Of a stretch of DNA of 26,079 nt, positions 14,882 through 21,434 are shown one piece after another. Within the stretch, counting starts at the first letter, position 1. The number at the start of each line of letters is the position of its first letter. The translations under genes and the position numbers were made by a program. Where the stretch lies: positions 1-26,079 of IMG/VR virus record IMGVR_UViG_3300028823_000011; one strand, given 5' to 3'. The notes beneath the pieces are model-generated. The model searched no databases, was not told the origin of the DNA, and was given only the letters and a program-made list of their open reading frames with translations. This stretch comes from a virus.

Positions 14882-15380
14882 GGGTGTACCTCTACAAGTT
14901 CACAGAACTCTAGGGAAAAGACAGAAGTATGCGAAGGAGCTGGAACTCACAAACACCTTGCTCCCTGTTGATGTACTGCTTATACCAAGCAAGAGAGTTA
15001 CAGAATATTTAATTTCTCAATTGCCAGTAGCAGTAAGGGCTGTCGAGATTCCGACACTATCCATACTTGAAATGAATGTGCCGAAGGATTGTGAGAATCC
15101 TATGTTTGGCACCCATGTTGATCTTGCGAGGATAGCAACAATCAATCATTACCTAGATGCTAATGATGAAGAAACTTGCTTCTATCAGTGGGTAAATGAG
15201 AAGGCTATGCCAGTAGAAAGGTTTGTTGCTCAAGAGGGCGAAACATATCTGCTTGACGTAAGTGTGCCACATTCTGTTAAACTTGTCCCGGGCAAAACCA
15301 GAAGAATACTCACAATGAGTTTTGTGCGTACTTCGTATAGCGACTTGTGGAGGATGTGTGCATCTAAAGTTCATAAATGA
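14832..15380 (+). CDS. Fe(II)/2-oxoglutarate oxygenase-like protein B, 182 aa
   Basis: Paralogue of the upstream gene. The conserved alignment includes EETCFYQW (EETSFYEY in A), RFVAQEGETYLLDVSVPHSVKL (FVAQHGDVYLLNVDKVHDVKL) and the C-terminal SF(V/I). The metal triad is H95, D97, H147, with R157 or R158 as the likely co-substrate arginine. ATG 14832 lies inside the upstream gene without a clear ribosome site. The YAKLNLSL opening aligns with YFQKLNITL of protein A, so the start is kept by homology. Two adjacent, overlapping and diverged copies suggest a duplication that gave different substrates or a heterodimer. Confidence 0.72.
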   Translation: MINYAKLNLSLDTNCLEGVPLQVHRTLGKRQKYAKELELTNTLLPVDVLLIPSKRVTEYLISQLPVAVRAVEIPTLSILEMNVPKDCENPMFGTHVDLARIATINHYLDANDEETCFYQWVNEKAMPVERFVAQEGETYLLDVSVPHSVKLVPGKTRRILTMSFVRTSYSDLWRMCASKVHK

Positions 15381-16074
15381 AATACCTGACGTAGCAAAAG
15401 TTTATCCAATGGAAAGATCTAAGGATGTATCTTTCCCTTGGGTAAGGCGCATGAGAGATGATTATGCAGCCGTAGCAAAGAAGCCTGACTACAAAACACA
15501 GAGTAACGTGCATGCGGCTCGATGCCCCGGAATATTCCATCTGCTTAGGCATGGATGGATTATGCGTACTTGGTCTGATATAGCAATCACAACCAATGGC
15601 GATGGCCTGTCATTTGAATGGCGCTCACCACATAAGTGGGACACACCATTGATGGATTGGGTTCATGAACAGAACTACTCTAAGTTCATGGACAACTGGC
15701 CTGATCAATCACTAAAGCATTTACTAAAGTTTAATACTGGTTGGCGCTGCGAAGTACCCAAAGGATACTACCTTCTGGAAATGCCCATACCCTACCAAGA
15801 TGATTGTAGGTTTGAGGTAATGCCGGGGACGTTTGTCCGTGAGTATGGCGCGGCGGCAATGAATCCATTCATCCGATGGAATGTAAAAGAGGGCACTGAA
15901 CTAATCCCTGCTGGTACACCATTGGCACAATACATCCTAGTTCCTAGAGAAGAAGTATCGTTCTCATGCGAGGAGTATGACCCAAAGATTCACGATGTTG
16001 GTCTACTCGATTTCATTAAGAAGGGAAAATTTGTCAACGACATGGGCTTCGTAAGGAGGTTCTTCGGAGACTAA
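15358..16074 (+). CDS. hypothetical protein, 238 aa
   Basis: An uncharacterised soluble protein that overlaps the end of oxygenase B. I choose GTG 15358, which has GGAGG at 15349-15353 four bases upstream. TTG 15322 would add 12 residues and lacks a site. Segments look like a beta-rich domain with a tryptophan-rich middle (LLRHGWIMRTWSDIAITT, GDGLSFEWRSPHKWDTP, RCEVPKGYYLLEMPIPYQDD, GTELIPAGTPLAQYIL). The opening FINEIPDVAKVYPMERSKDVSFPWVRR is unlike any family I can name with certainty. It has been seen, as far as I recall, next to other phage oxygenase-like genes. It is probably functionally linked to the two paralogues before it. Confidence 0.68.
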   Translation: MHLKFINEIPDVAKVYPMERSKDVSFPWVRRMRDDYAAVAKKPDYKTQSNVHAARCPGIFHLLRHGWIMRTWSDIAITTNGDGLSFEWRSPHKWDTPLMDWVHEQNYSKFMDNWPDQSLKHLLKFNTGWRCEVPKGYYLLEMPIPYQDDCRFEVMPGTFVREYGAAAMNPFIRWNVKEGTELIPAGTPLAQYILVPREEVSFSCEEYDPKIHDVGLLDFIKKGKFVNDMGFVRRFFGD

Positions 16075-16083
16075 AGGAGAGAG

Positions 16084-16614
16084 ATGGAACCGATCATGAC
16101 GATTGCGGCAGTGTTTGCTGGCGCTCAAGCCGCTGTGAAAGGAGTCCGTCAAGCAGTTCAGTTGGGGAAAGAAGTTCGCGATTGCTACCATGAGATTCGC
16201 GACTTCTTCCACGCCCAAGGTCAGATTGAAATTGAGTACAAGAAGACAGCCGAAGTTCAGGTTAAGCCAGAGAATAAACGCTCTGCTACTGAGCAAGCTC
16301 TCGACATTGTATTCATGCGTCGCGAGATGTTCAAGATGGAAGTTGAACTTCGAGAGATGCTGATCTACGGCTTCAACGAGTCCGGCTTGTACGAAGAGAT
16401 GTGTCAAGAACGAGCAAGAATTATTGAGGCAGAGAAACATGCAATCGAAGAGGCTCAACTCAAAGCTAGGGCTGAGCTAGATCGAAAACGAAGACAGAAG
16501 GCTAAACGCCGAGAAGCAATCGAAACCGCCGTGGCAATAGTCATCGCGGTTTTTTTATCGCTTGGTAGTTTCTACGGCATCTGGTGGATGTTCCAACAAG
16601 GGGGTCAATGGTGA
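16084..16614 (+). CDS. membrane-anchored coiled-coil protein, 176 aa
   Basis: Unknown. The N-terminus is short and alanine/valine-rich, followed by a charged helix region with a long predicted coiled coil (about residues 85-145, EEMCQERARIIEAEKHAIEE...). One C-terminal transmembrane segment spans about 149-169 (AVAIVIAVFLSLGSFYGIWWM). The start ATG 16084 has AAAGGAGAG close upstream (16074-16082). It sits at the head of the lysis cassette and overlaps the holin start (16608) by seven bases, so it is a plausible lysis-timing or membrane-recruiting factor. A terminator-like hairpin (16523-16556) lies within the coding sequence for its membrane anchor. Confidence 0.75.
   Translation: MEPIMTIAAVFAGAQAAVKGVRQAVQLGKEVRDCYHEIRDFFHAQGQIEIEYKKTAEVQVKPENKRSATEQALDIVFMRREMFKMEVELREMLIYGFNESGLYEEMCQERARIIEAEKHAIEEAQLKARAELDRKRRQKAKRREAIETAVAIVIAVFLSLGSFYGIWWMFQQGGQW
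16523..16556 (+). terminator. intragenic terminator-like hairpin before the lysis genes
   Basis: AAACCGC (16523-16529) pairs with GCGGTTT (16546-16552). Inside it TGGC (16532-16535) can pair with GTCA (16540-16543) around the loop AATA, with one G-T pair. The T run extends to 16556. It lies in coding sequence about 50 bases before the holin start and could reduce read-through into the lysis genes, but chance is possible. Confidence 0.4.
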
Positions 16615-16892
16615 TGGCAAAATGGTTTGGCGATGATTGGATGCGCACACAATGGCGACCCATGATGGCAATTGTCTATATGATAATTAACCTGTGTGAC
16701 TTCCTAGTATTCCCTATCGTTTGGACATTACTCCAGATCCACGGAGAAGGCAAGGTAGCTCAACAGTGGGTGCCTTTGACATTATCTAATGGTGGTTTAT
16801 TCCACATGGCATTCGGCGCGATCCTTGGTGTAGCTGCTTGGACTAGAGGTCAAGAGAAGGTTGAAGAGGTTCGTAATGCTAAAGCTAATTGA
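16608..16892 (+). CDS. holin (three-segment Holin_3TMs-like), 94 aa
   Basis: The holin forms membrane lesions that let the endolysin reach the cell wall. The sequence matches a family I know as Holin_3TMs: RPMMAIVYMIINLCDFLVFPIVWTLLQ (residues 17-43), the conserved WVPLTLSNGGLFHMAFGAILG (54-74), then VAAWTRGQEK at the C-terminal end. Two or three hydrophobic spans are predicted. There are two nearby starts, ATG 16608 and ATG 16614, two codons apart (M-V-M), with AAGGGGG (16598-16604) upstream. The overall arrangement resembles the dual start of lambda S, but no charged residue lies between them. It is followed by the spanin genes with a 17-base overlap. Confidence 0.9.
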   Translation: MVMAKWFGDDWMRTQWRPMMAIVYMIINLCDFLVFPIVWTLLQIHGEGKVAQQWVPLTLSNGGLFHMAFGAILGVAAWTRGQEKVEEVRNAKAN

Positions 16893-17373
16893 GGGATACG
16901 CATGGATAATCAAGCTGGTTCTTCTGGGTGCCCTGTTTGCCGGGGGCTGGTGGTTAGGGGATTCTCTGAAGCAGGGCGAGTGGGATGCAGCTCGTGTCAA
17001 GGAACTAGCCGAATTCAACCGTGCCCTAGAGGATGCCAATGTAAAGGTACTAGCGGCGGAACGTGCGTCTGCGGAAAAAGCAAGCCAAGTATCAGCCAAG
17101 TATCAAAAGAAACTACAGGAGAAGGATCGTGAAAAAGCTGCTGCTATTGCTGACGCTGAGTCTCGTGGGTTGTGGGTCAACGTCTCAAGTGGTTCGCCCG
17201 GAACTGAAGTGCCCGGAACTACCGCCTGTACCTGCGGATCTAATGGTGAAACGAGAGCCAGACTTTCTGAAAAGACTTCAAGAGATCTTATCGCCCTCCT
17301 CAACGAAGCAGACAGAGCAGTAGAACAACTTAATGCATGCCAAGATATGCTACAGAAAGAACGAAATAAATGA
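16876..17373 (+). CDS. inner-membrane spanin (Rz-like), 165 aa
   Basis: The inner-membrane spanin links the two membranes with its partner lipoprotein and fuses them after wall degradation. It has an N-terminal membrane anchor (residues 10-26, WIIKLVLLGALFAGGWW) and a long coiled coil (about 30-105). A cysteine-rich region (TACTCGSNGE) is followed by another helix (RDLIALLNEADRAVEQLNACQ), the general Rz layout. I prefer ATG 16876 with AAGAGG six bases upstream over TTG 16861, as it starts just before the membrane segment. Its gene fully contains the outer-membrane spanin in another frame. The stop overlaps the endolysin start by ATGA (17370-17373). Confidence 0.9.
   Translation: MLKLIEGYAWIIKLVLLGALFAGGWWLGDSLKQGEWDAARVKELAEFNRALEDANVKVLAAERASAEKASQVSAKYQKKLQEKDREKAAAIADAESRGLWVNVSSGSPGTEVPGTTACTCGSNGETRARLSEKTSRDLIALLNEADRAVEQLNACQDMLQKERNK
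17129..17323 (+). CDS. outer-membrane spanin lipoprotein (Rz1-like), nested
   Basis: This is the lipoprotein partner of the inner-membrane spanin, encoded entirely within it in the +1 frame. The start is GTG 17129 with AGGAG at 17117-17121 upstream. It encodes MKKLLLLLTLSLVGC, a lipoprotein signal with lipobox LVGC and acylated C15. A proline-rich stretch (CPELPPVPADL) and a charged tail follow, 64 residues in all. This full nesting is a well-known arrangement for lambda-type spanins. An earlier in-frame start at 17063 would put the lipobox too far in, so it is rejected. The presence of the pair indicates a Gram-negative host. Confidence 0.9.
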   Translation: MKKLLLLLTLSLVGCGSTSQVVRPELKCPELPPVPADLMVKREPDFLKRLQEILSPSSTKQTEQ

Positions 17374-17789
17374 TAAACTCTCGCAAGATTGACGACCTGT
17401 TGCCAGTTGTGCAAGACAAGGCTCGTAAGTTTCTTGAGCTATGCCATGAGAATGATATAGATATCTTGATAACTTCGACATACCGAGATGCAGAAAGTCA
17501 GAATGCACTATACGCACAAGGCAGAACGCAACCCGGTAAGATTGTTACTAATGCAAAAGCTGGAGAAAGTTGGCATAATCACAGGTGCGCTTTCGATGTA
17601 GTACCTATCGTTAATGGTAAGGCATGCTGGGATACAAAGAACCCTGTATGGCAAACCATCGGTAGTCTAGGTAAAGAGGCCGGATTGGAGTGGGCTGGTG
17701 ATTGGAAGAAGTTCAAAGAGTTTCCGCACTTCCAATACACAGGTGGTAAGACACTAGCTCAACTTCGCAACGGAGAAAGGGTAGCGTAA
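17370..17789 (+). CDS. endolysin, M15 peptidase (VanY-like), 139 aa
   Basis: This is the cell-wall peptidase that cuts peptide links in peptidoglycan, probably an L-alanyl-D-glutamate type as in related phage enzymes. The pattern is complete: TYRDAESQNALYAQGR (37-52), then SWHNHRCAFD with zinc ligands H69 and D76, and GLEWAGDWKKFKEFPHFQY (105-123) with H120 as third ligand and E117 as the likely catalytic base. Length is normal for a single-domain M15 endolysin. There is no signal peptide, so export depends on the holin. ATG 17370 overlaps the spanin stop (ATGA), and its stop overlaps the next start (TAATG). Confidence 0.93.
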   Translation: MINSRKIDDLLPVVQDKARKFLELCHENDIDILITSTYRDAESQNALYAQGRTQPGKIVTNAKAGESWHNHRCAFDVVPIVNGKACWDTKNPVWQTIGSLGKEAGLEWAGDWKKFKEFPHFQYTGGKTLAQLRNGERVA

Positions 17790-18034
17790 TGGACGTGGAA
17801 ATTCACCGCGACTTAGGTCGTCATGAGGCTGAGATCGAGTCCCTGCAACGTGAGTTAAACGCAGTGCATACCGAACTCCGTGAAGTAAAAGAGTGTTTGC
17901 ATTCTATCCGAGAGACATTGTCTGAAGCTCGTGGTGGGTGGAAAACACTGATGTGGTTGTCAGGTGTATCGGCAACCGTAGGCGCTCTAATATTCAAACT
18001 GCTGAGCATGGCAATGACTATGCTCCCAAAATAA
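17789..18034 (+). CDS. coiled-coil protein with C-terminal membrane segment, 81 aa
   Basis: A small protein with an N-terminal coiled coil (about residues 3-45, EIESLQRELNAVHTELREV) and a C-terminal membrane span (about 54-77, LMWLSGVSATVGALIFKLL). The design resembles XhlA-like lysis helpers or a second holin/antiholin, in which a cytoplasmic coil precedes one membrane helix. The start is ATG 17789 in a TAATG overlap with the endolysin stop. As the last gene of the lysis cassette it may regulate holin timing, but no family is certain. Confidence 0.8.
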   Translation: MDVEIHRDLGRHEAEIESLQRELNAVHTELREVKECLHSIRETLSEARGGWKTLMWLSGVSATVGALIFKLLSMAMTMLPK

Positions 18035-18043
18035 GGGTGCTGT

Positions 18044-18979
18044 ATGTCTCGAATAACTGAGCAAGAGTTTTTAGATAGCTGGAATAAATATCAATCTGCT
18101 GCTGCGGTAGCAAGAGATCTTGATGTTGATCTACGGTGGGTATATCGCCGCAGAAAACAACTAGAGCAAAAGATCGGATCAACTCTTGCCGCTTCTGACT
18201 TCAGATCACCGACGTTCACAATCCGTGAACATTCTCCTCGTGTGAACTGTGAGTTAGAAAACGGGACAATACTAGTAGCATCCGATGCTCACTACTGGCC
18301 GGGTGTGGTTAGTACTGCGCATCAAGCATTCTTAGAAATCGCTGGAGAATTGAAGCCAGAAATCATCGTCATGAATGGTGATATGTTTGATGGCTCATCT
18401 ATCAGCAGATTCCCCAAAGCTGGCTGGGGCACAACACCCAACGTCAAACAAGAACTTGAGGCTGTACAAGAGCGACTAGATGAGATTCGTTTAGTTGCTA
18501 AGGGCTCAGAGTTATGGTGGACGATGGGCAATCATGATCAGCGATTCGAAGCTAGGCTTGCTCAAAACGTACCAGAGTATGCGGGTGTTGCTGGATTCAC
18601 TTTAAAGGATCACTTCCCGCACTGGAACTTTACAATGAGCTTGATGGTCAATGAGAACCTCATGATCAAGCATCGCTTCCGCAACGGTGTACATGCTACA
18701 TGGAACAACACCCTATATGGAGGTATCTCTGTTTGTACTGGACACCTTCACAGGTTGCAAGCAACATTACTCACGGATTACCGCGGGACTCGTTGGGGTA
18801 TCGACACTGGCACCCTAGCTGAAGTTGACGGTGATCACATGCACTACGGCGAGGACGAACCAAAGAATCATTGTTCTGGTTTTGCTGTCCTGACGATCGT
18901 AGATGGCGAACTAATATATCCAGAGTTCTGCTCCGTCCATAACGAGAAAGCATTTTTCCGTGGGGAGCGAATTGTGTAA
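18044..18979 (+). CDS. metallophosphoesterase with N-terminal helix-turn-helix-like region, 311 aa
   Basis: A calcineurin-like phosphoesterase with all the usual metal motifs in order: SDAH (D81, H83), NGDMFDG (D113, D116), GNHD (N163, H164), KHRF (H210) and TGHLHR (H234, H236). These coordinate two metals and hydrolyse phosphodiester or phosphomonoester bonds. About 60 residues precede the core, with SAAAVARDLDVDLRWVYRRRKQLEQ having the look of a helix-turn-helix or DNA-binding helix pair. It could act on DNA, for example in replication or genome defence, or on a nucleotide signal. It sits between the lysis and tail genes and has no membrane segment. The substrate cannot be inferred from sequence alone. 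Confidence 0.88.
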   Translation: MSRITEQEFLDSWNKYQSAAAVARDLDVDLRWVYRRRKQLEQKIGSTLAASDFRSPTFTIREHSPRVNCELENGTILVASDAHYWPGVVSTAHQAFLEIAGELKPEIIVMNGDMFDGSSISRFPKAGWGTTPNVKQELEAVQERLDEIRLVAKGSELWWTMGNHDQRFEARLAQNVPEYAGVAGFTLKDHFPHWNFTMSLMVNENLMIKHRFRNGVHATWNNTLYGGISVCTGHLHRLQATLLTDYRGTRWGIDTGTLAEVDGDHMHYGEDEPKNHCSGFAVLTIVDGELIYPEFCSVHNEKAFFRGERIV

Positions 18980-18988
18980 GGGGAAAAA

Positions 18989-20818
18989 ATGGCAGGTCTG
19001 AAGCTTATGACGCAGGGCGGTTATGTACCACGGGTAGCCGCCCACTTGCTTCAAGACAGTGAGGCTCAACGAGCTATCAATACTAAACTTTACGCCGGAG
19101 ACCTCAGGGGTTGGTACAAGCCTTCTGCGGTTACTCCGGCTTTTGAGTGTATTGAGTTCGGTGAAACCCTGTACAAAATGAAGACCAACGCCCAAGATGA
19201 CCGATGGGTTGTCTGGGATTCTGTGGTATCTGCTGTACTGAATCCAATCGTGGATGATTCAGAAGCAAGCTCTGTCTACTACACAGAGAATAGTGAGTTA
19301 AAGAAAACAAATTCAAGCTTGGCTGGGACAACTAACGGCACTCCTCCTGCTGATTGGTTGTACGGCGCAGTTCCAATTCCTGCTGCAGCGCTTACTGCAA
19401 CCGAGGTTCATGTCGGTGGTGGTACTACTGAAGATCGAATCTACGTCTACACTTTCGTCCAAGAGTTTGGCGGCATTGAAGAAGAGAGCGCTCCTTCAGC
19501 AGTTTCAAATGTAGTAACTATTCATGCAAATGATACGGTTGACCTAACTGGTTTTGAAGATGCAACTGCCCTTGCTCATCAGAACGTAACAAAGATTCGT
19601 ATCTATAGATCTGTATCTGGATCTACGCCTACATTTTTGTTTGTTGATGAGATCCCTGCAAGTAACGCAGCAACTCCGGGCTATACCTACAACGACAGCA
19701 AGACAGCAACTCAGCTTGGCGAAGAGCTTCAAACAATTATTCGTGTACCGCCCGGCGAACTAAGCGGGATAGTTGCTCACCCTAGTGGATTCTTGGCTGG
19801 CTTCCACCTTAGAGAAGTTCTGTTTTCTGAGATTGGATTCCCGCAAGCTTGGCCTATAGCCTATCGATACACTGTCGAAGCAGACATTGTAAACATTGCT
19901 GTGTACGGTCAAAGCATTGTGGTTCTAACCAAAGGATACCCAGTTGTATTCTCTGGTACAGATCCGGGTGCCATGACTCCAGAGAAGTTGACTGAGCTTG
20001 AGCCATGCGTGTCTGCGCGTTCTGTTGCATCTGATGCAAACGGTGTGCTGTATGCAAGCCCTAATGGTATTTGCTTGGTAGGCCCTGCTGGTACTGGCTT
20101 GGCAACTGGCAACATCATGCTGCGGGATAACTTTGAAAAGTTCAATCCTCCTACAATTCGTGGCGCAGTATACAACGGTAAGTACTTTGGCTTCTATCAA
20201 CAGGCGACTGAGTATCTGCCTAACGGTGGTTTCATTCTTGACCGCACGATGCAGGCATCTCCGTTCTCTACAACGAACGTGCAAGCTCGTGCATCATTTA
20301 CTGATCCAGAAACTGCTGAGCTGTACTACTTGTGGGATAGGACTGTATACAAGTGGGAAGGCAACAGGCTAAACAACTTCCCATTTGAATGGTTATCCAA
20401 GAAGTTTATCTTCTCAGATCCAATTAACTTGGGTGCCATTGAGATTGATGCCGACTTCCTCAGTGCAGAAGCAGCAGCACAGTGGGAAGCGTATGTACAG
20501 TCTATCAAAGATGCTAACCAAGTTTTGTTTGATACTGGTGATCCTCTTGAGGGCGACTTAAACGATAAACCACTCAATCATTTTGTGATGGGTGGTTCTA
20601 TCCTTCAGCCGATTCCTCAGGCAATGGATGATCGCTTCATTCAGTTTACTTTAATTGTTGACGGTAACGAGGTCTACAATACTGTTTACACTGAGAGTGG
20701 TGTGTACCGATTACCTTCTGGGTACAAGGGCACTATCATTGAAATGAAGATATCCGGCAACGTAGAGTTCAGGTACATCAAAGTTGCTGAAACTATGAAA
20801 GAGCTGAAAACACTATGA
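18989..20818 (+). CDS. large tail protein (stabilisation/nozzle candidate), 609 aa
   Basis: A large beta-rich protein, probably part of the short tail or its nozzle. The N-terminus has LKLMTQGGYVPRVAAHLLQDSEAQRAINTKLYAG and the rest has repeated strand patterns with FLFVDEIPASN, YTYNDSKTAT, HPSGFLAGFHLREVLFSE, GQSIVVLTKGYPVVFSG and ASPNGICLVGP. The layout is consistent with a propeller-like core as in P22-type DNA-stabilisation proteins. The C-terminal residues resemble a beta-sandwich (SILQPIPQAMDDRFIQFTL). The start is ATG 18989 with GGGGAA upstream. It overlaps the next gene as ATGA at 20815-20818. I assign the role only by layout and likeness. Confidence 0.7.
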   Translation: MAGLKLMTQGGYVPRVAAHLLQDSEAQRAINTKLYAGDLRGWYKPSAVTPAFECIEFGETLYKMKTNAQDDRWVVWDSVVSAVLNPIVDDSEASSVYYTENSELKKTNSSLAGTTNGTPPADWLYGAVPIPAAALTATEVHVGGGTTEDRIYVYTFVQEFGGIEEESAPSAVSNVVTIHANDTVDLTGFEDATALAHQNVTKIRIYRSVSGSTPTFLFVDEIPASNAATPGYTYNDSKTATQLGEELQTIIRVPPGELSGIVAHPSGFLAGFHLREVLFSEIGFPQAWPIAYRYTVEADIVNIAVYGQSIVVLTKGYPVVFSGTDPGAMTPEKLTELEPCVSARSVASDANGVLYASPNGICLVGPAGTGLATGNIMLRDNFEKFNPPTIRGAVYNGKYFGFYQQATEYLPNGGFILDRTMQASPFSTTNVQARASFTDPETAELYYLWDRTVYKWEGNRLNNFPFEWLSKKFIFSDPINLGAIEIDADFLSAEAAAQWEAYVQSIKDANQVLFDTGDPLEGDLNDKPLNHFVMGGSILQPIPQAMDDRFIQFTLIVDGNEVYNTVYTESGVYRLPSGYKGTIIEMKISGNVEFRYIKVAETMKELKTL

Positions 20819-21015
20819 GCCGACTAAGGAAGCCAGCGATCCCTGCTGTTGTTGTTCCTGATCGTAGACTATCAACCCTCTTGGGCCCCATGAAACAGAA
20901 CATTGAAATGTTAACTGGGGTTCGAGGGGGTAAATTAGAATACCTTCCTGATACAGCAACACCAGATGAAGCGATTGCAAAAATTAACGAGATCATAGAT
21001 CGTCTTAACAATTAG
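20815..21015 (+). CDS. small conserved protein, 66 aa
   Basis: A short protein coupled to the tail gene by ATGA. It has a basic start, a middle LLGPMKQNIEMLTGVRGGKLEYL and a C-terminal helix (TPDEAIAKINEIIDRLNN). I recall similar short proteins with the GPMKQNIE...TG.RGG pattern beside the tail genes of short-tailed phages. A structural or assembly role is likely, but the activity is unknown. It has no membrane segment or cysteine. Confidence 0.75.
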   Translation: MSRLRKPAIPAVVVPDRRLSTLLGPMKQNIEMLTGVRGGKLEYLPDTATPDEAIAKINEIIDRLNN

Positions 21016-21018
21016 TGT

Positions 21019-21432
21019 ATGGAAAAACTAATTAACGACCCAGATAGGGTATGGCACTTCCTAAAGGATATCGGCGTACCAGTAATGTACTCCGCTGGTA
21101 TGCAAGGAATAGGACGAGAGATCGATGGCGGTCTAGTCGGTGCCGTACTCTATGAAGGGTACACAACGAATAACATCTTCATGCATTGCGCGGGAAGAGG
21201 CAAGAGGTGGATTAGCAAGAGCTTACTTAAAGCTGCGTTTGCATATCCCTTCAAGCAATTATCTTGCAAGAGAATTACAGCTTGGGTTGAAGACTCGAAC
21301 GTAGATTCTAAACGCCTTGTCGAACACATAGGTTTCGAAGTTGAAACTATGCTCAAAGGTGCGGCTCACGATGGCGGTGATGTCATCCTATATGTTATGT
21401 GGCGAGACAAGTGTAGATTTTTAAAGGACTGA
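21019..21432 (+). CDS. GNAT-type N-acetyltransferase, 137 aa
   Basis: It looks like a compact GNAT-fold acetyltransferase. A strand pair around 38-57 (GLVGAVLYEGYTTNNIFMHC) leads to the acetyl-CoA-binding loop AGRGKRW (58-64) and helix SKSLLKAAFAYPF. Then comes KRITAWVEDSNVDSKRLVEHIGFE with N94 and GF105-106, the typical motif B, and a final ILYVMWRDK strand. It would transfer an acetyl group from acetyl-CoA to an amine. The target is unknown. It lies in a block of virion genes, two bases before the next ATG. GNAT proteins are, to my memory, repeatedly found at this place in short-tailed phages. Confidence 0.85.
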   Translation: MEKLINDPDRVWHFLKDIGVPVMYSAGMQGIGREIDGGLVGAVLYEGYTTNNIFMHCAGRGKRWISKSLLKAAFAYPFKQLSCKRITAWVEDSNVDSKRLVEHIGFEVETMLKGAAHDGGDVILYVMWRDKCRFLKD

Positions 21433-21434
21433 GA

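Noticed and set aside
16861-16875. TTG 16861 as start of the inner spanin
   Set aside because: ATG 16876 has a better ribosome site and starts closer to the membrane segment.
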